Counted from the stretch's first letter, positions 7,799 to 18,313 are shown. The stretch: 64,000 nt of DNA from an uncultured Flavobacteriaceae bacterium (GCA_943789305.1 CALSTP010000001.1:1092178-1156177), one strand, 5' to 3'. Numbers and translations are program-made. Notes: generated by a model not told the origin, from the letters alone.

Positions 7799-8389
7799 TT
7801 ATGCAGATAAAATAACCTGATGCTCCTCAATCAATTTTCTGATATTGATTACAGCATATCTCATTCGACCTAATGCCGTATTTATACTTACACCAGTGAT
7901 TTCAGCAATCTCTCTGAAACTCATGTCTTTGTACAAACGCATGGTCAGCACTTCTCGTTGATCGCTTGGTAATTCTACAATTAATTTTCTTAAATCCTCA
8001 ACAACTTGTTTATCGATCATAGAACTCTCTATGTTTGGAACGTCATCACCTATGATTTGAAAAATATCAAATTCATCTTTACTTTCAAAAATTGGAATTC
8101 GATTACTCTTTCTAAAATGATCAATTACTAAGTTATGAGATATTCTCATTACCCAAGGAAGAAACTTCCCTTCTTCTTGGTAAACTCCTCTTTTTAGAGT
8201 CCGAATTACCTTGATAAAGGTGTCTTGGAAAATATCCTCTGCAATTTCACGATCAAAAACTTTAGAATAAATAAAGTTGTAGATTTTGAGCTTGTGACGT
8301 TCAATTAAGGTTGCTAACGAACGTTCACACCCATCAATGTAACCTTTTACAAGTACAGCGTCAGTTAAATTTTTAAGAGAATTTGACAT
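7799..8389 (-). CDS. ECF-type RNA polymerase sigma factor
   Basis: A 196-residue sigma-70 family member with only regions 2 and 4. Region 2 includes DREIAEDIFQDTFIKVIRTL (about 48-67) and the WVMRISHNLVIDHFRK DNA-melting stretch. Region 4 carries LPSDQREVLTMRLYKDMSF and the helix-turn-helix FREIAEITGVSINTALGRMR. No anti-sigma factor gene is adjacent, so the inducing signal is unknown. It is monocistronic or co-transcribed with the 48-residue ORF. A good promoter of the housekeeping type lies about 90-115 bases upstream, giving a leader of roughly 80 bases. Confidence 0.92.
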   Translation of the reverse strand: MSNSLKNLTDAVLVKGYIDGCERSLATLIERHKLKIYNFIYSKVFDREIAEDIFQDTFIKVIRTLKRGVYQEEGKFLPWVMRISHNLVIDHFRKSNRIPIFESKDEFDIFQIIGDDVPNIESSMIDKQVVEDLRKLIVELPSDQREVLTMRLYKDMSFREIAEITGVSINTALGRMRYAVINIRKLIEEHQVILSA

Positions 8390-8476
8390 ATAAATTACTT
8401 TTAAACACCCATAGGGATGAAGGTTTGCGATAAATTTAAAAGTAAAGTTGCTTTATATACCTAAGTTTATATTCTT

Positions 8477-8506
8477 CAAATATATATTATTATTTTTAAA
8501 TGACAA
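8477..8506 (-). promoter_or_regulatory. Promoter of the ECF sigma-factor gene
   Basis: On the minus strand, TTG (8506-8504), a 19-base spacer and TATATTTG (8484-8477) match TTG-N17-23-TAnnTTTG. Transcription would begin near 8472, leaving an 80-odd base leader before the ATG at 8389. The match to the vegetative consensus suggests that the gene is expressed constitutively rather than solely autoregulated. Confidence 0.6.
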
Positions 8507-8603
8507 TAAGTTAATTCATTAATCGTTAGTGTTTTGATTTTAAATAATAAAAATAAATTCACTCTGTTATTTATAAAGCTATATATTTATCAATTAAACC
8601 TTC

Positions 8604-8840
8604 ATGTCAGATCTTTCTAAAAAACAACCGAACAACCCCTTACACGGGATTAAGCTAACTTATATATTAGAGGAGCTAGTTGAAGTTTATGGTTTTGATG
8701 GACTCGGCTCCCGAATCCCCATTCGATGTTTTAATTTGAATCCCTCAATAAAATCAAGCTTGAAGTTTTTAAGAAGGACTCCGTGGGCACGTGATAAAGT
8801 GGAACAACTATATCTCATAACTAAATCGCAAAAAAAATAA
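8604..8840 (+). CDS. VF530 family DNA-binding protein (DUF2132)
   Basis: A 78-residue protein of the VF530/DUF2132 family. The characteristic core [20 protein letters not shown] (11-30), [11 protein letters not shown] and [21 protein letters not shown] (about 51-71) is all visible. The family has a winged, compact fold and is reported as DNA-binding, but its cellular role is unclear. The length is as expected for the family. It stands alone on the plus strand between the divergent sigma-factor gene and uvrA. Confidence 0.85.
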   Translation: MSDLSKKQPNNPLHGIKLTYILEELVEVYGFDGLGSRIPIRCFNLNPSIKSSLKFLRRTPWARDKVEQLYLITKSQKK

Positions 8841-8920
8841 GGTGATATTTGTAAATAACTTAGTAAGTCCTGATAAAAAAATTGGGAGATAAGTTGTATC
8901 TTACAACCTTCATTTTTAGT

Positions 8921-11707
8921 ATGGAAGACGTTAGAAAATTAGACCCGAAAAATCATATCATTATTCTAGGGGCTCAACTCCACAACCTTAAAAACGTTGA
9001 TGTAGCTATCGAAAGAAATAAACTTACCGTAATCACAGGATTATCGGGTTCAGGGAAATCTTCTTTAGCTTTTGATACCCTTTATGCTGAAGGTCAAAGA
9101 CGATATGTAGAAAGTTTATCTTCTTATGCGCGTCAATTCATGGGAAGGTTGAACAAACCAAAAGTAGAGCAGATTAGGGGAATTGCTCCAGCAATAGCTG
9201 TTGAACAAAAAGTAAACTCCTCAAATCCCAGATCGACTGTAGGTACGAAAACTGAAATTTATGATTACCTCAAACTACTTTTTGCTAGAATTGGAGTTAC
9301 CTACTCTCCCATTTCTGATACCGTTGTTAAGAAAGATAGTGTTTCAGATGTTATTGATTATATTTTTTCTTTAGAAGAAAACACCAAATTGTTGCTATTG
9401 ACTTCTATAGCCAACACTCAAAAAAGAAGCCAAAAAGATGTAATAAAAATTCTGATTCAGCAGGGATTCGCTCGTATATTTTCTGATGGCAAAATGCAGC
9501 GTTTAGACGATGTTGTTGAAAAGCCTCCTAAATCTTTTGAATTAGTTGTTGATCGTGTAGTTTTAAAAAAAGATGACGATTTTAAAAATCGGCTTTCCGA
9601 TGCAATTGAAATTGCTTTTTTCGAAGGAAACGGTAGCTGTGCTGTAGTTTCATTGGACGGCAAAAATCGAAAAGAATTTTCGAATAATTTTGAATCAGAT
9701 GGGATGCAGTTTGTAGTTCCAAATGTTCATTTATTTAGTTTCAATAATCCTTTTGGAGCCTGTTCAAAGTGTGAAGGTTATGGAGATATCATTGGAATTG
9801 ACCCTGATTTGGTAATCCCGAATACTGGACTATCAATTTATGAAGAAGCTATTGTTCCATGGAAAAGTGGGGCAATGCGAAAATACTATGATGATTTGGT
9901 AAATAATGCTTACCGTTTTGATTTTCCAATTCACAAACCCTTTTATGAGCTGGATCAAGATCAAAAAGATTTGATTTGGAAAGGAAATTCATATTTTACT
10001 GGCTTAGATAAGTTTTTTAAAAAAATTGAAGCTAAGAATTATAAAATTCAAAATCGTGTTTTACTATCCAGATACAGAGGAAAAACTAGTTGTAACTCAT
10101 GTCAAGGAACTCGATTAAAACCAGAAGCTGGGTATGTGAAAGTAGGTAACAAAAGTTTAGCTGAATTAGTAAATAAACCCTTAGATGATTTATTAGAATT
10201 CTTCGACAACTTAAAGCTTTCAGACCAACAGCAAGAAGTTGCCGATAGGCTTCTTATTGAAATCAAAAGTAGACTTAATTTCATTAAGGATGTAGGACTA
10301 GGTTATTTAACTTTAAATCGAAAATCAAATTCTCTTTCGGGAGGAGAATCCCAAAGGATCAACTTGGCTACTTCTTTAGGAAGTAGTTTAGTAGGTTCAA
10401 TGTACATATTAGATGAGCCAAGCATTGGACTACACTCTCGAGATAACGAACGTTTAATAAAAATATTAAAACAACTTCGAGATATCGGCAACACAGTTAT
10501 TGTAGTAGAACATGATGAGGAGATAATGTTAGCCTCAGATCGCATCATCGACATGGGTCCAGAAGCTGGAACACTTGGAGGTGAAATTGTTGCTGAAGGA
10601 AAAATGAAGGATATTTTGGCTGCAAAATCACTGACGACACAATATCTAACCAATCAACTGAGAATTGAAATCCCTTCCATAAGACGTTCAAGTAAAGAAC
10701 AATTAATTGTTGTTGGTGCACGAGAAAACAATTTGCAAAACATAACCACACATTTCCCTTTGAATTCATTAACAGTGGTTACTGGAGTATCTGGAAGTGG
10801 AAAAAGCACCTTGGTAAAAAAAATATTATATCCTGCACTACAACGTGAATTGGGTATTTTTGTTGAGAAACCTGGGCAATTTACGGCATTAGAAGGGAAC
10901 TATGATTCGATTAAACACGTAGAGTTTATAGATCAAAACCCCATTGGACGTTCCTCCAGATCCAACCCTGTTACCTATATCAAAGCTTATGATGATATTC
11001 GAGCTTTATTTACTAGCCAACCCCTTTCCAAAATGAGGAACTACCAAGCCAAGCATTTTTCGTTTAATGTTGATGGCGGGCGTTGTGAAGCTTGTAAAGG
11101 AGAAGGAGCTGTAACTATTGAAATGCAGTTTATGGCTGATGTAGTCCTTCAATGTGAGCATTGTAAGGGAAAACGCTTTAAAAAAGAAGTACGTGAAGTT
11201 CAATTCGAGAAGAAGTCTATTGATGCTATTTTAGAATTTACGGTAGATGAAGCTATGGATTTCTTTGAAAAACACTCTCAAACAAAACTTGTCAAAAAAC
11301 TAGCTCCATTAAAAAAAGTTGGATTAGGTTATGTATCTCTCGGGCAATCCTCTACTTCATTATCTGGTGGAGAGGCACAGCGAATAAAACTAGCCTCTTT
11401 TATAGGTAAAGGAGATCATAGAAATAAAATACTCTTTATTTTTGATGAACCAACAACCGGATTACATTTCCACGATATCAAGAAACTTTTAACCTCTTTT
11501 GAGGCACTTCTTGATAAAGGACATTCTATCATTGTTGTTGAACACAATATTGATCTAATAAAATGTGCTGATCACATTGTAGACCTTGGACCTGAAGGAG
11601 GAAATAAAGGAGGAATTTTACTGGGAGAAGGAACCCCTGAAGAACTTGCAAAAAACAAAAAATCCTCCACTGGAAGATACTTAGCAAAGAAAATAAAAAT
11701 TGTTTAA
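8921..11707 (+). CDS. uvrA: Excinuclease ABC subunit A
   Basis: Damage-sensing ATPase of nucleotide excision repair (928 residues). The first ATPase half has GLSGSGKSS (40-48). There is a CxxC zinc finger (CSKCEGYG ... CNSCQGTR) and the signature LSGGESQR with Walker B MYILDEPS. The second half has GVSGSGKST, a second zinc site (CEACKGEGA ... CEHCKGKR), LSGGEAQR and [11 protein letters not shown]. All UvrA domains are in the standard order. I use the ATG at 8921; a TTG at 8882 would add 13 residues that are not family-like. It ends at a strong intrinsic terminator (11807-11845). Confidence 0.97.
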   Translation: MEDVRKLDPKNHIIILGAQLHNLKNVDVAIERNKLTVITGLSGSGKSSLAFDTLYAEGQRRYVESLSSYARQFMGRLNKPKVEQIRGIAPAIAVEQKVNSSNPRSTVGTKTEIYDYLKLLFARIGVTYSPISDTVVKKDSVSDVIDYIFSLEENTKLLLLTSIANTQKRSQKDVIKILIQQGFARIFSDGKMQRLDDVVEKPPKSFELVVDRVVLKKDDDFKNRLSDAIEIAFFEGNGSCAVVSLDGKNRKEFSNNFESDGMQFVVPNVHLFSFNNPFGACSKCEGYGDIIGIDPDLVIPNTGLSIYEEAIVPWKSGAMRKYYDDLVNNAYRFDFPIHKPFYELDQDQKDLIWKGNSYFTGLDKFFKKIEAKNYKIQNRVLLSRYRGKTSCNSCQGTRLKPEAGYVKVGNKSLAELVNKPLDDLLEFFDNLKLSDQQQEVADRLLIEIKSRLNFIKDVGLGYLTLNRKSNSLSGGESQRINLATSLGSSLVGSMYILDEPSIGLHSRDNERLIKILKQLRDIGNTVIVVEHDEEIMLASDRIIDMGPEAGTLGGEIVAEGKMKDILAAKSLTTQYLTNQLRIEIPSIRRSSKEQLIVVGARENNLQNITTHFPLNSLTVVTGVSGSGKSTLVKKILYPALQRELGIFVEKPGQFTALEGNYDSIKHVEFIDQNPIGRSSRSNPVTYIKAYDDIRALFTSQPLSKMRNYQAKHFSFNVDGGRCEACKGEGAVTIEMQFMADVVLQCEHCKGKRFKKEVREVQFEKKSIDAILEFTVDEAMDFFEKHSQTKLVKKLAPLKKVGLGYVSLGQSSTSLSGGEAQRIKLASFIGKGDHRNKILFIFDEPTTGLHFHDIKKLLTSFEALLDKGHSIIVVEHNIDLIKCADHIVDLGPEGGNKGGILLGEGTPEELAKNKKSSTGRYLAKKIKIV

Positions 11708-11806
11708 CAAAATTTTAACGTTTAATTTTTGAGTTTGGCTCACTAATTGGGATTTACAAAATGGTTTAATTTCATAATTAAATTATTGGTTTAATGATTT
11801 TGTTGG

Positions 11807-11845
11807 CAATAGCTTATTGATACATCAATAAGCTATTGTTTTTTT
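11807..11845 (+). terminator. Intrinsic terminator of uvrA
   Basis: A perfect 15-bp inverted repeat, CAATAGCTTATTGAT (11807-11821) and ATCAATAAGCTATTG (11824-11838), is followed by seven T (11839-11845). The nominal loop is two bases, so the top pairs must open. The right arm and T-tract overlap the last five codons and stop of the convergent flippase gene. No T-tract follows in the leftward direction, so it should act mainly for uvrA. Confidence 0.8.
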
Positions 11846-13302
11846 AACAAACGATTTAAAAACTGATTTACCTCATTTGAAAATCCTAAAAAATAACTGA
11901 TCCCCAAATAAAGTATCCCAACAAGGATCGATTTGAGAGATACCGAGACAAAAGGATGAAAATCTAAATTCACATTGACAAACATCAAATGTAAAGCAAG
12001 GATAAGAAATAAAATCCAGATTGACTTTATGCAGAAAGGGTGTATCTTAAACTTATAAAAAACCAATATAATTTTTAATGTATTAAAAATTGTTACAACA
12101 ATTAAGGTAGCAATTGCTGCCCCAATAAAACCAAAGGTAGAAATGAATTGGATATTAAGTACAACTGCCGCAAAAGCTGATGCAACTGAAAAGATTAGTA
12201 AATACCGGTAGTATTTAGAATTGGTAATGATATTATTCAAACAACCCAGAGAGGCAGAAAAAAGCTTTGTAACAGAAATCAGTAAAATTATCGGTAACCC
12301 TGCAACATATCCCTTTTCTGTATTCAGAATCTCAATCAATTTATAAATATCCTGAAGGTTTACATTGATTACAACAAAAAGTAAGCCCGAAATTAATAGA
12401 AGGTTTAAAGAACTTTTTTTCAAAAGCTCTTCTAAACGAGTTTTGTTATTGGTATTTAAGGATTCTGCAACCATAGGGCTTACAATCTGAACCATTGCTC
12501 TTGAGGGGGTATCAATTACAGCTGCTATAAAAATAGCAACCATATAAAAAGAAACATAATCAGGTGTTAAATATTGTTTTATCATCGATTTATCCAAATC
12601 CAATATTATACTTGCTGAAAATCCTGTCAAGAAAATATAACTACAGTATCGTAACAACACTTTTGTGTTATTTGGAAATTCCCAATGAATTTTTGGTGTA
12701 TAAATCCTCAAAGCATAGGAAAGAATCAGAAGTAACCTCAGATAATAACCAACAATCAAAGCATAAAGAAAACTATTAAAATCTAACCAACCGATCAGAT
12801 AAAACGTAATTAAAATAGTAATCATAACCCGTTGATACACTTCTTTCAAAAAATTACCAAACACAGTCTTTTTCTGAATCCGAAGCCAACTGTAAAAAAT
12901 TTCAAAATAAGCCGTTGAAATTGCTACACTTAAAATTAAAAACAAATAATCTGTGGCTTTGGATTGATCTTTAAAGAAATAATCCAAAACAAAATCAAAT
13001 TGATAAATCATTAATGTCAAGGGGATGATTACAAATAATGGTAAAACAATAGAGAAGATTAATAAATTATCTTGATCTCGTTGAGTTTTACAAGCAGAAT
13101 AAAATTTAATTACAGAGAATTGAATTCCATAAGAAAAAAGCGGTTGAATGATGTTAGAGTTTGCCAATAAGGCTCCTACTAATCCATGAAATTCTGGGCC
13201 CATGACTCTGGGGTAAAACACAATGGTGTTTAGCCCGCCCAAAGCAAACGCGAATAGTATACTTAGTATATTATAAAATGACTGTCGAGCAATGATTCCC
13301 AT
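11833..13302 (-). CDS. Polysaccharide flippase-like membrane protein (MOP/Wzx class)
   Basis: A 489-residue protein with about 12-14 hydrophobic helices. It begins with RQSFYNILSILFAFALGGLNTIVFYPRVMGPE, the opening of polysaccharide-biosynthesis/O-antigen flippases of the MOP superfamily (broken across residues 6-37). Such proteins move lipid-linked sugars across the inner membrane. The basic loops are cytoplasmic (for example FKFKIHPFC) and the C-terminus ends LLKKQ. It lies four bases downstream of the yfhO-like gene, suggesting a joint operon and a shared envelope-glycan role. The precise cargo is unknown. Confidence 0.85.
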   Translation of the reverse strand: MGIIARQSFYNILSILFAFALGGLNTIVFYPRVMGPEFHGLVGALLANSNIIQPLFSYGIQFSVIKFYSACKTQRDQDNLLIFSIVLPLFVIIPLTLMIYQFDFVLDYFFKDQSKATDYLFLILSVAISTAYFEIFYSWLRIQKKTVFGNFLKEVYQRVMITILITFYLIGWLDFNSFLYALIVGYYLRLLLILSYALRIYTPKIHWEFPNNTKVLLRYCSYIFLTGFSASIILDLDKSMIKQYLTPDYVSFYMVAIFIAAVIDTPSRAMVQIVSPMVAESLNTNNKTRLEELLKKSSLNLLLISGLLFVVINVNLQDIYKLIEILNTEKGYVAGLPIILLISVTKLFSASLGCLNNIITNSKYYRYLLIFSVASAFAAVVLNIQFISTFGFIGAAIATLIVVTIFNTLKIILVFYKFKIHPFCIKSIWILFLILALHLMFVNVNLDFHPFVSVSLKSILVGILYLGISYFLGFSNEVNQFLNRLLKKQ

Positions 13303-13306
13303 TAAT

Positions 13307-15733
13307 TCATAATGATTTATTTTTGAGTTGTCGCCTCATGCCCAAGATAATAAGTCCCATTAAAACAAGGAAACTAATTAGTTGTATTTTTCCACCAAGG
13401 TGAACAACAGAGGGATCAAAAGTAAATTCAATAAGATGCTTCCCTTTAGGAATAGTCATACCTCTGAGTATGTAATTCACATTATAGTGAGGTTGTTCAA
13501 CTCCATCAATAGTTGCTTTCCAACCGTATGGGTAGTACATTTCTGAAAAAACAGCAAATCCATCTTGATTGGAGTTTGATTCATATCTCAGATGTTCTGG
13601 TTCATGATGAATTAATTTAATTGAGGCTAAAGAATCTCTCAAGAATGTATTTGGTGAATTTTGAAGTGCATCAGATTCACTTACTGCAGCCGAACTAAAA
13701 TTAAGGGTTGCTAGTTGTTGGTAAGTACTGTCTGGAGAACTTGTTTTAAAAAGCTTTTCTACAAACCATGCATTACCTAAAGTTTCTGGGTTCATAAAAG
13801 ATTTTAATCCTCCCTCTTCTGCTTCAAACAAAATATATTTTACGTTAAGTATATTTAAAATTTCTTCACGCTGAAGGCTTTCAAACATTTGAAAAACTTC
13901 CTCATATCGCCTAGGTTTTGCACCGTGATAACCTCCAATAGCATTATGAAAGTATGAAGTTCTGGCGCCAGCTAGACGCATACTAGGTTCGTAAACTCTA
14001 AAATGACTAGTATCTTTTAAAATTAACCGATCCGCATCTGAAGTAAAAAAAGCAGTTTTAGAACGTGACTTTGAAGTAAATAAATCACGGTTCAAATATC
14101 GATTAGAAATTCCTCCAAGATCAATCAACATCAATAGCGAAATAATTATAAAGACAATATTTGATTTTAACTTTTGAAGTGAACCAGCCCATAATAATGA
14201 TGCCGTAATACCCACAAAAATAACTACTCGAATAAGGTCTTCAGTGTAGACTGCTTTTCGAGCTTTATAAATTTGCTGCATCAATTCGGAACCCATGGCT
14301 TGTCGGTAATAATTGTCTGCGGCTCCTTCAAAAGAAAGCATCCCTTTTACTAAAAACAAAACTGAAGCAAGGCCTCCAAAAAGATAAATACTTTTTTTGA
14401 GAGACTCAATTTGTTGGTGTTTGGAAGCATTAAAAAAGTCAACTAAACCTATTGTAGCCAAAACTGGAAATGCAAGTTCGAGAAGTACTTGAATTGATGA
14501 TACCGCTCTAAACTTTGAATAAAAAGGAACGTAATCAATAAAAAAATGAGTTAAAAAAGGTAGGTTTTTTCCCCAGGATAAAAACAAGGAAAGTAAAATC
14601 CCAAAAAACAACCATCGTTTTTGTGTATTCCAACCTAAAAATAAAGCTAAAAAGGCTAAGAAAACTATCACAATTCCTATGTAGGCTGGTGCTTCTAAAA
14701 TAGGTTGATCTCCCCAATAAGTAGGAACATTTTCACTAAAACTCTTAGCTTGTTTTCGACCTGCTCCTTGCCTAATTAAATATTCATAAACCTCTGAAGA
14801 AGTCCCCAAATCTTCTCGAGACCCTCCTCCTTGAATGCGTGGAGCAATAAGATTAAGGCTTTCAAAAATTCCATAACTGAATTGAGTGATGTAATCGTAA
14901 GAAAGTCCCGATCTGGCTTCAATGGTTTCTCCAGTAGCCGATAAAGTCAGTTCACTTTTACCTCTTGTACTGAATTTTGAATACTCAGCTGTTGCCAATA
15001 ATGAAGTAGCATTTAAACCCAGAGCAAAAAACCCTGCCAGAAACAAAACCCCAATTTTTTTAAAAAAATCAATATGTTGATCGTTCTTAAAGTGGTTCCA
15101 AAGTTGAACTACACCAAAAACCAGTAGCAACAGCAGTAGATAATAGGTCATCTGATAGTGATTCGCTCTAATTTGCATTGCAATAGCAAAACAGCTGAAA
15201 ACAAAACCCAGAAAATATTTTTTTCTAAATACCCATTGAACTCCTGCCAAAACAAAGGGCAAATAACCCAAAGCCTGTGCCTTTGTATTGTGGCCTACTT
15301 GAATGATGATCAACAAATATGTAGATAAACCATAAGCTAATGCACCAAACAAGGCATACTTCATAGGAACACGCATTGAAAGAAAAAGGAAGTAACAACC
15401 TAAAAAGTAAAGGAATACCAGAAATATTGGATGTGGCAAAAGCCGAACAATTTTATGAATTGGGGTAAGAAAGTCAAAAGGATATTTAGCTCCCAATTGA
15501 TAGGTTGGCATGCCACCAAAAGCATTATCTATCCAATACAATTCACCTCCTTTCTTTCTAGACTCTTGTAATTGTTTCGACATTCCTTGATATTGTTGAA
15601 TATCTGATTGAAAGAGTTTTTTGCCTTTGATTACAGGATAAAAAACACAAAAAGAGATTCCTATAAAAATTAAAACAGCAGATAAATGAGGAAGTATGTT
15701 TTTAAACCGAATCAAATCAATCAATTTCTTCAT
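13307..15733 (-). CDS. YfhO family membrane protein
   Basis: An 808-residue protein with many membrane helices in the first 550 residues and in the last 30, and a large extracytoplasmic domain between (about 560-780). This is the YfhO/GT-C-like architecture, where Bacillus YfhO is linked to glycosylation of cell-wall polymers. Family-like features are FQSDIQQYQGM near residue 38, YWIDNAFGGMPTYQ (about 57-70), and late YPYGWKATIDGVEQPHYNVNYILRG. I chose the ATG at 15733; a TTG at 15739 adds two residues only. The start overlaps the DUF4834 gene by 17 bases. It probably acts with the downstream flippase. Confidence 0.88.
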   Translation of the reverse strand: MKKLIDLIRFKNILPHLSAVLIFIGISFCVFYPVIKGKKLFQSDIQQYQGMSKQLQESRKKGGELYWIDNAFGGMPTYQLGAKYPFDFLTPIHKIVRLLPHPIFLVFLYFLGCYFLFLSMRVPMKYALFGALAYGLSTYLLIIIQVGHNTKAQALGYLPFVLAGVQWVFRKKYFLGFVFSCFAIAMQIRANHYQMTYYLLLLLLVFGVVQLWNHFKNDQHIDFFKKIGVLFLAGFFALGLNATSLLATAEYSKFSTRGKSELTLSATGETIEARSGLSYDYITQFSYGIFESLNLIAPRIQGGGSREDLGTSSEVYEYLIRQGAGRKQAKSFSENVPTYWGDQPILEAPAYIGIVIVFLAFLALFLGWNTQKRWLFFGILLSLFLSWGKNLPFLTHFFIDYVPFYSKFRAVSSIQVLLELAFPVLATIGLVDFFNASKHQQIESLKKSIYLFGGLASVLFLVKGMLSFEGAADNYYRQAMGSELMQQIYKARKAVYTEDLIRVVIFVGITASLLWAGSLQKLKSNIVFIIISLLMLIDLGGISNRYLNRDLFTSKSRSKTAFFTSDADRLILKDTSHFRVYEPSMRLAGARTSYFHNAIGGYHGAKPRRYEEVFQMFESLQREEILNILNVKYILFEAEEGGLKSFMNPETLGNAWFVEKLFKTSSPDSTYQQLATLNFSSAAVSESDALQNSPNTFLRDSLASIKLIHHEPEHLRYESNSNQDGFAVFSEMYYPYGWKATIDGVEQPHYNVNYILRGMTIPKGKHLIEFTFDPSVVHLGGKIQLISFLVLMGLIILGMRRQLKNKSL

Positions 15734-15926
15734 AGTCAATGTATTCGCCTAAATCTTCCGAATTCGTTTTCGGTTTTTTGGAGTTTGTTTTTGCTTTCTG
15801 TTGCTGCTGAGACTGTTGCCTCTGAGCCATCTTAAAAAGGCGACCCAAAAAAAAGCGAATGAACCAAGGGGCAAGCTTCCTTAGTAAAAAGATCACTGCA
15901 AAAATTATGAGGATAAATTCTAACAA
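15717..15926 (-). CDS. DUF4834 family small membrane protein
   Basis: A 69-residue protein starting at TTG (15926). The next upstream in-frame codons lead quickly to a stop and no ATG is available. Residues 3-29 form a single membrane helix with the LAPWFIRFFLGRLF segment. Then comes a Gln/Lys/Ser-rich linker and an acidic tail GEYIDYEEID. This is the DUF4834 pattern. It precedes and overlaps the YfhO gene, an arrangement I recall from other Flavobacteriia. The function is unknown. Confidence 0.8.
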   Translation of the reverse strand: MLEFILIIFAVIFLLRKLAPWFIRFFLGRLFKMAQRQQSQQQQKAKTNSKKPKTNSEDLGEYIDYEEID

Positions 15927-16043
15927 GCTGAGCTATTTAATAAATCAAATTTAACTATTTAGATGGATTTAATACCCATCTTGACAGCTAAAATAAATAG
16001 CATATTTCTTAAAAAGCACTTATATTGCTCTAAATAATAAAAC

Positions 16044-17105
16044 ATGGGTAAAGGATTTTTTTGGGGAATCTTAATTTTACTGAATACTCCCCTTTTTTCT
16101 CAATATACAGAGCAAATAAATTCCAATCGTCCAGGAATGTCTATCGGCGCATTTTCTGTGGGCACTGGTGTAATTCAATTTGAAGCAGGAGGAGAATTTC
16201 GATCATACAAACACAAAGGGTACAACAACTCAACAGTTAATGGAATGGTAGGTTTTTTTTCTGTACGATGGGGTTTTCTTAAAGAACAGTTAGAATTGAC
16301 TTATGAAGGCTCTTACCTTCTAGACAAACTTACCAATAAACTAATTGAACCCAATCTAAGTTATCTGCGAGATGATTTTTTTAGCAATTTCATAGGAGTC
16401 AAATATTTGGTTTATGATCCATTTAAAAAAGGAATTGAAACAGATGTTTACAGTTGGAAAGCAAACAATTCATTTCGCTTACGGGATTTAATTCCAGCAG
16501 TTTCAGTAACCTTAGGAGCAAATTTTAATATCAAAGAAGCCGATAACACCTATCCCTATGGAGATGTTTTTAATAACCTTCATCGTCCAGGCTTTTTCCT
16601 GAACATAAACAGAAGGGGAATTGTTGAACCCTTAATTAGTTATCGAGGAAACCTTGCAACACAATCTCATTTTTTGGGGACTTGGGTTTTTGTAACCAAC
16701 TTGACTTATAATCGAATCACATCAGATTACGAAGAACAAAGTTATATTTTAACCCTTACCCATACCTTCAGTCCCAAATGGTCTGTTTACCTTGAAAATC
16801 ATGGGATTTATAGCGATATCTATTCGGATCAAATCCTTAGGACTGGTGCAGCTTATTTATTAAATGATGATATCCAAATCGAAGGGACTATTGGTTCAAA
16901 CATCAAAGATTCTCCTTCATTTTTCTCATTCAATGCTGGGATATCTTACCGACTGGATTTTCATAAGGATAAAAATCCCGAAGCAATAAAAGAGGCAAAA
17001 GCAGCTGATAAAGCCATGAAAAAAGAACGAAGAAAATTAGAAAAAGGAGCGAGAAAAGCAACTAAATCCCAAAAGAAAGGGCAAAGAAGAGCACGGAAAA
17101 ATTAA
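16044..17105 (+). CDS. Outer-membrane transporter-like beta-barrel with basic C-terminal tail
   Basis: A 353-residue protein with a signal peptide (MGKGFFWGILILLNTPLFSQ, cleavage after Ser19 likely). The family is probably that of the phenol-degradation MetA-like transporter proteins (PF13557): INSNRPGMSIGAFSVGTGVIQFEAG at the N-terminus is characteristic. Alternating aromatic/polar strands run to FFSFNAGISYRLDF (about 299-312). After the last predicted strand comes a roughly 40-residue Lys/Arg/Ala-rich tail (EAKAADKAMKKERRKLEKGA...). The substrate is unknown. Four bases separate it from the GNAT-like gene, so they are likely co-transcribed. Confidence 0.75.
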   Translation: MGKGFFWGILILLNTPLFSQYTEQINSNRPGMSIGAFSVGTGVIQFEAGGEFRSYKHKGYNNSTVNGMVGFFSVRWGFLKEQLELTYEGSYLLDKLTNKLIEPNLSYLRDDFFSNFIGVKYLVYDPFKKGIETDVYSWKANNSFRLRDLIPAVSVTLGANFNIKEADNTYPYGDVFNNLHRPGFFLNINRRGIVEPLISYRGNLATQSHFLGTWVFVTNLTYNRITSDYEEQSYILTLTHTFSPKWSVYLENHGIYSDIYSDQILRTGAAYLLNDDIQIEGTIGSNIKDSPSFFSFNAGISYRLDFHKDKNPEAIKEAKAADKAMKKERRKLEKGARKATKSQKKGQRRARKN

Positions 17106-17109
17106 TTCT

Positions 17110-18234
17110 ATGATTCAGATTAAAAAAGTAGAATCCAAAAGCGATTTTAAAGCCTTTGTTAAATTCTCATTTAAACTATACAAGGGAAATCCATTTTGGG
17201 TTCCTCCCATCATTAATGAAGAATTGAATTTAATTGATGTTAAAAAAAACCCTGTATTTCAAAATGCAGAGGCTGAGTTTTTTCTAGCTTATATAAATGA
17301 TGAAGTAGTTGGACGAATAGCAGCAATAATAAATTGGATTGAAGTTAATCAATTAAAAAAAAGAAAGATGCGCTTTGGTTGGTTCGACTGTATTGACAAT
17401 CAAAAAGTAAGTCAATCTTTGTTAAATGAAGTAGAACGCCTAGGTAAAGAAAAGCAAATGGAATTTGTGGAAGGTCCTGTAGGGTTTTCAAATCTCGACA
17501 AAGCCGGACTTCTTGTCTATGGTTTTGAAGAGATGAATACGATGATAACTCAATACAATTTCCCATACTATTCGGATCATTTAAAAGCCTTAGGTTACAA
17601 AAAACTTGCCCAATGGGTCGAGTATGAAATTAAAATTTCGTCTTTCGAAGATTCACCTGAAAAAGTTAAGCGATTTGGTCGTTTGATATTTGATCGCTAC
17701 AAACTCCATCTTATCGATTTTAAAAAAACAAGCGATATTCTTCCTTATGTCGATCAAATGTTTCAATTGTTGACCGATACCTATAAAAAGCTTCAAACCT
17801 TTGTGCCCATACAACCCAACCAAATAAAACATTACAAGGAAAAGTATTTTAAATATATTCATCCCGATTTCATAAAATGTGTAGCAGATCAAAATGACCG
17901 CCTGATAGCCTTTGTAATAACGATGCCTTCATTTACAAAAGCCCTCAAAAAAGCTAATGGAAGTTACTTTCCTTTTGGATTTCTCAGGATTTTATGGGCT
18001 CAGAATTTTAACAATAGAGCCTCATTTTATCTCATTGGTGTTCATCCAGAATACCAAAACAAAGGGGTTACGGCAATACTTTTCAATGAAATTCAAAAGA
18101 CATTTAATAAAAGGGGGATTACAATCGTAGAAACCAATCCAGAACTGGAAGAAAATAAAGCCATACAACAAATGTGGAAAAATTATGAGAACCGTCAGCA
18201 TAAGAAAAGAGCAACGTTCACAAAACAATTATAA
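17110..18234 (+). CDS. GNAT-like N-acetyltransferase family protein
   Basis: A 374-residue cytoplasmic protein. The N-terminal part (1-100) has a degenerate GNAT-like layout (FKLYKGNPFWVPP, AYINDEVVGRIAA). The C-terminal part includes YLIGVHPEYQNKGVTAILFNEI (about 307-328), which has the R/Q-x-x-G-x-A type acetyl-CoA loop written QNKGVT, a recognisable GNAT motif A. Similar proteins are sometimes labelled GTP cyclohydrolase, which has no support in the sequence. The substrate is unknown. It sits directly downstream of the outer-membrane protein gene. Confidence 0.72.
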   Translation: MIQIKKVESKSDFKAFVKFSFKLYKGNPFWVPPIINEELNLIDVKKNPVFQNAEAEFFLAYINDEVVGRIAAIINWIEVNQLKKRKMRFGWFDCIDNQKVSQSLLNEVERLGKEKQMEFVEGPVGFSNLDKAGLLVYGFEEMNTMITQYNFPYYSDHLKALGYKKLAQWVEYEIKISSFEDSPEKVKRFGRLIFDRYKLHLIDFKKTSDILPYVDQMFQLLTDTYKKLQTFVPIQPNQIKHYKEKYFKYIHPDFIKCVADQNDRLIAFVITMPSFTKALKKANGSYFPFGFLRILWAQNFNNRASFYLIGVHPEYQNKGVTAILFNEIQKTFNKRGITIVETNPELEENKAIQQMWKNYENRQHKKRATFTKQL

Positions 18235-18313
18235 TTTTTTAAAACTCTAAAGTTGAATTTACAGAGAATAAGAATTGAAAAAACAGAAAGCCGCTGTTAA
18301 TCGTATTAATGTT

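Noticed and set aside
8882..8920. UvrA beginning at TTG 8882
   Set aside because: The 13 extra residues are not typical of UvrA and an ATG at 8921 starts a normal N-terminus.
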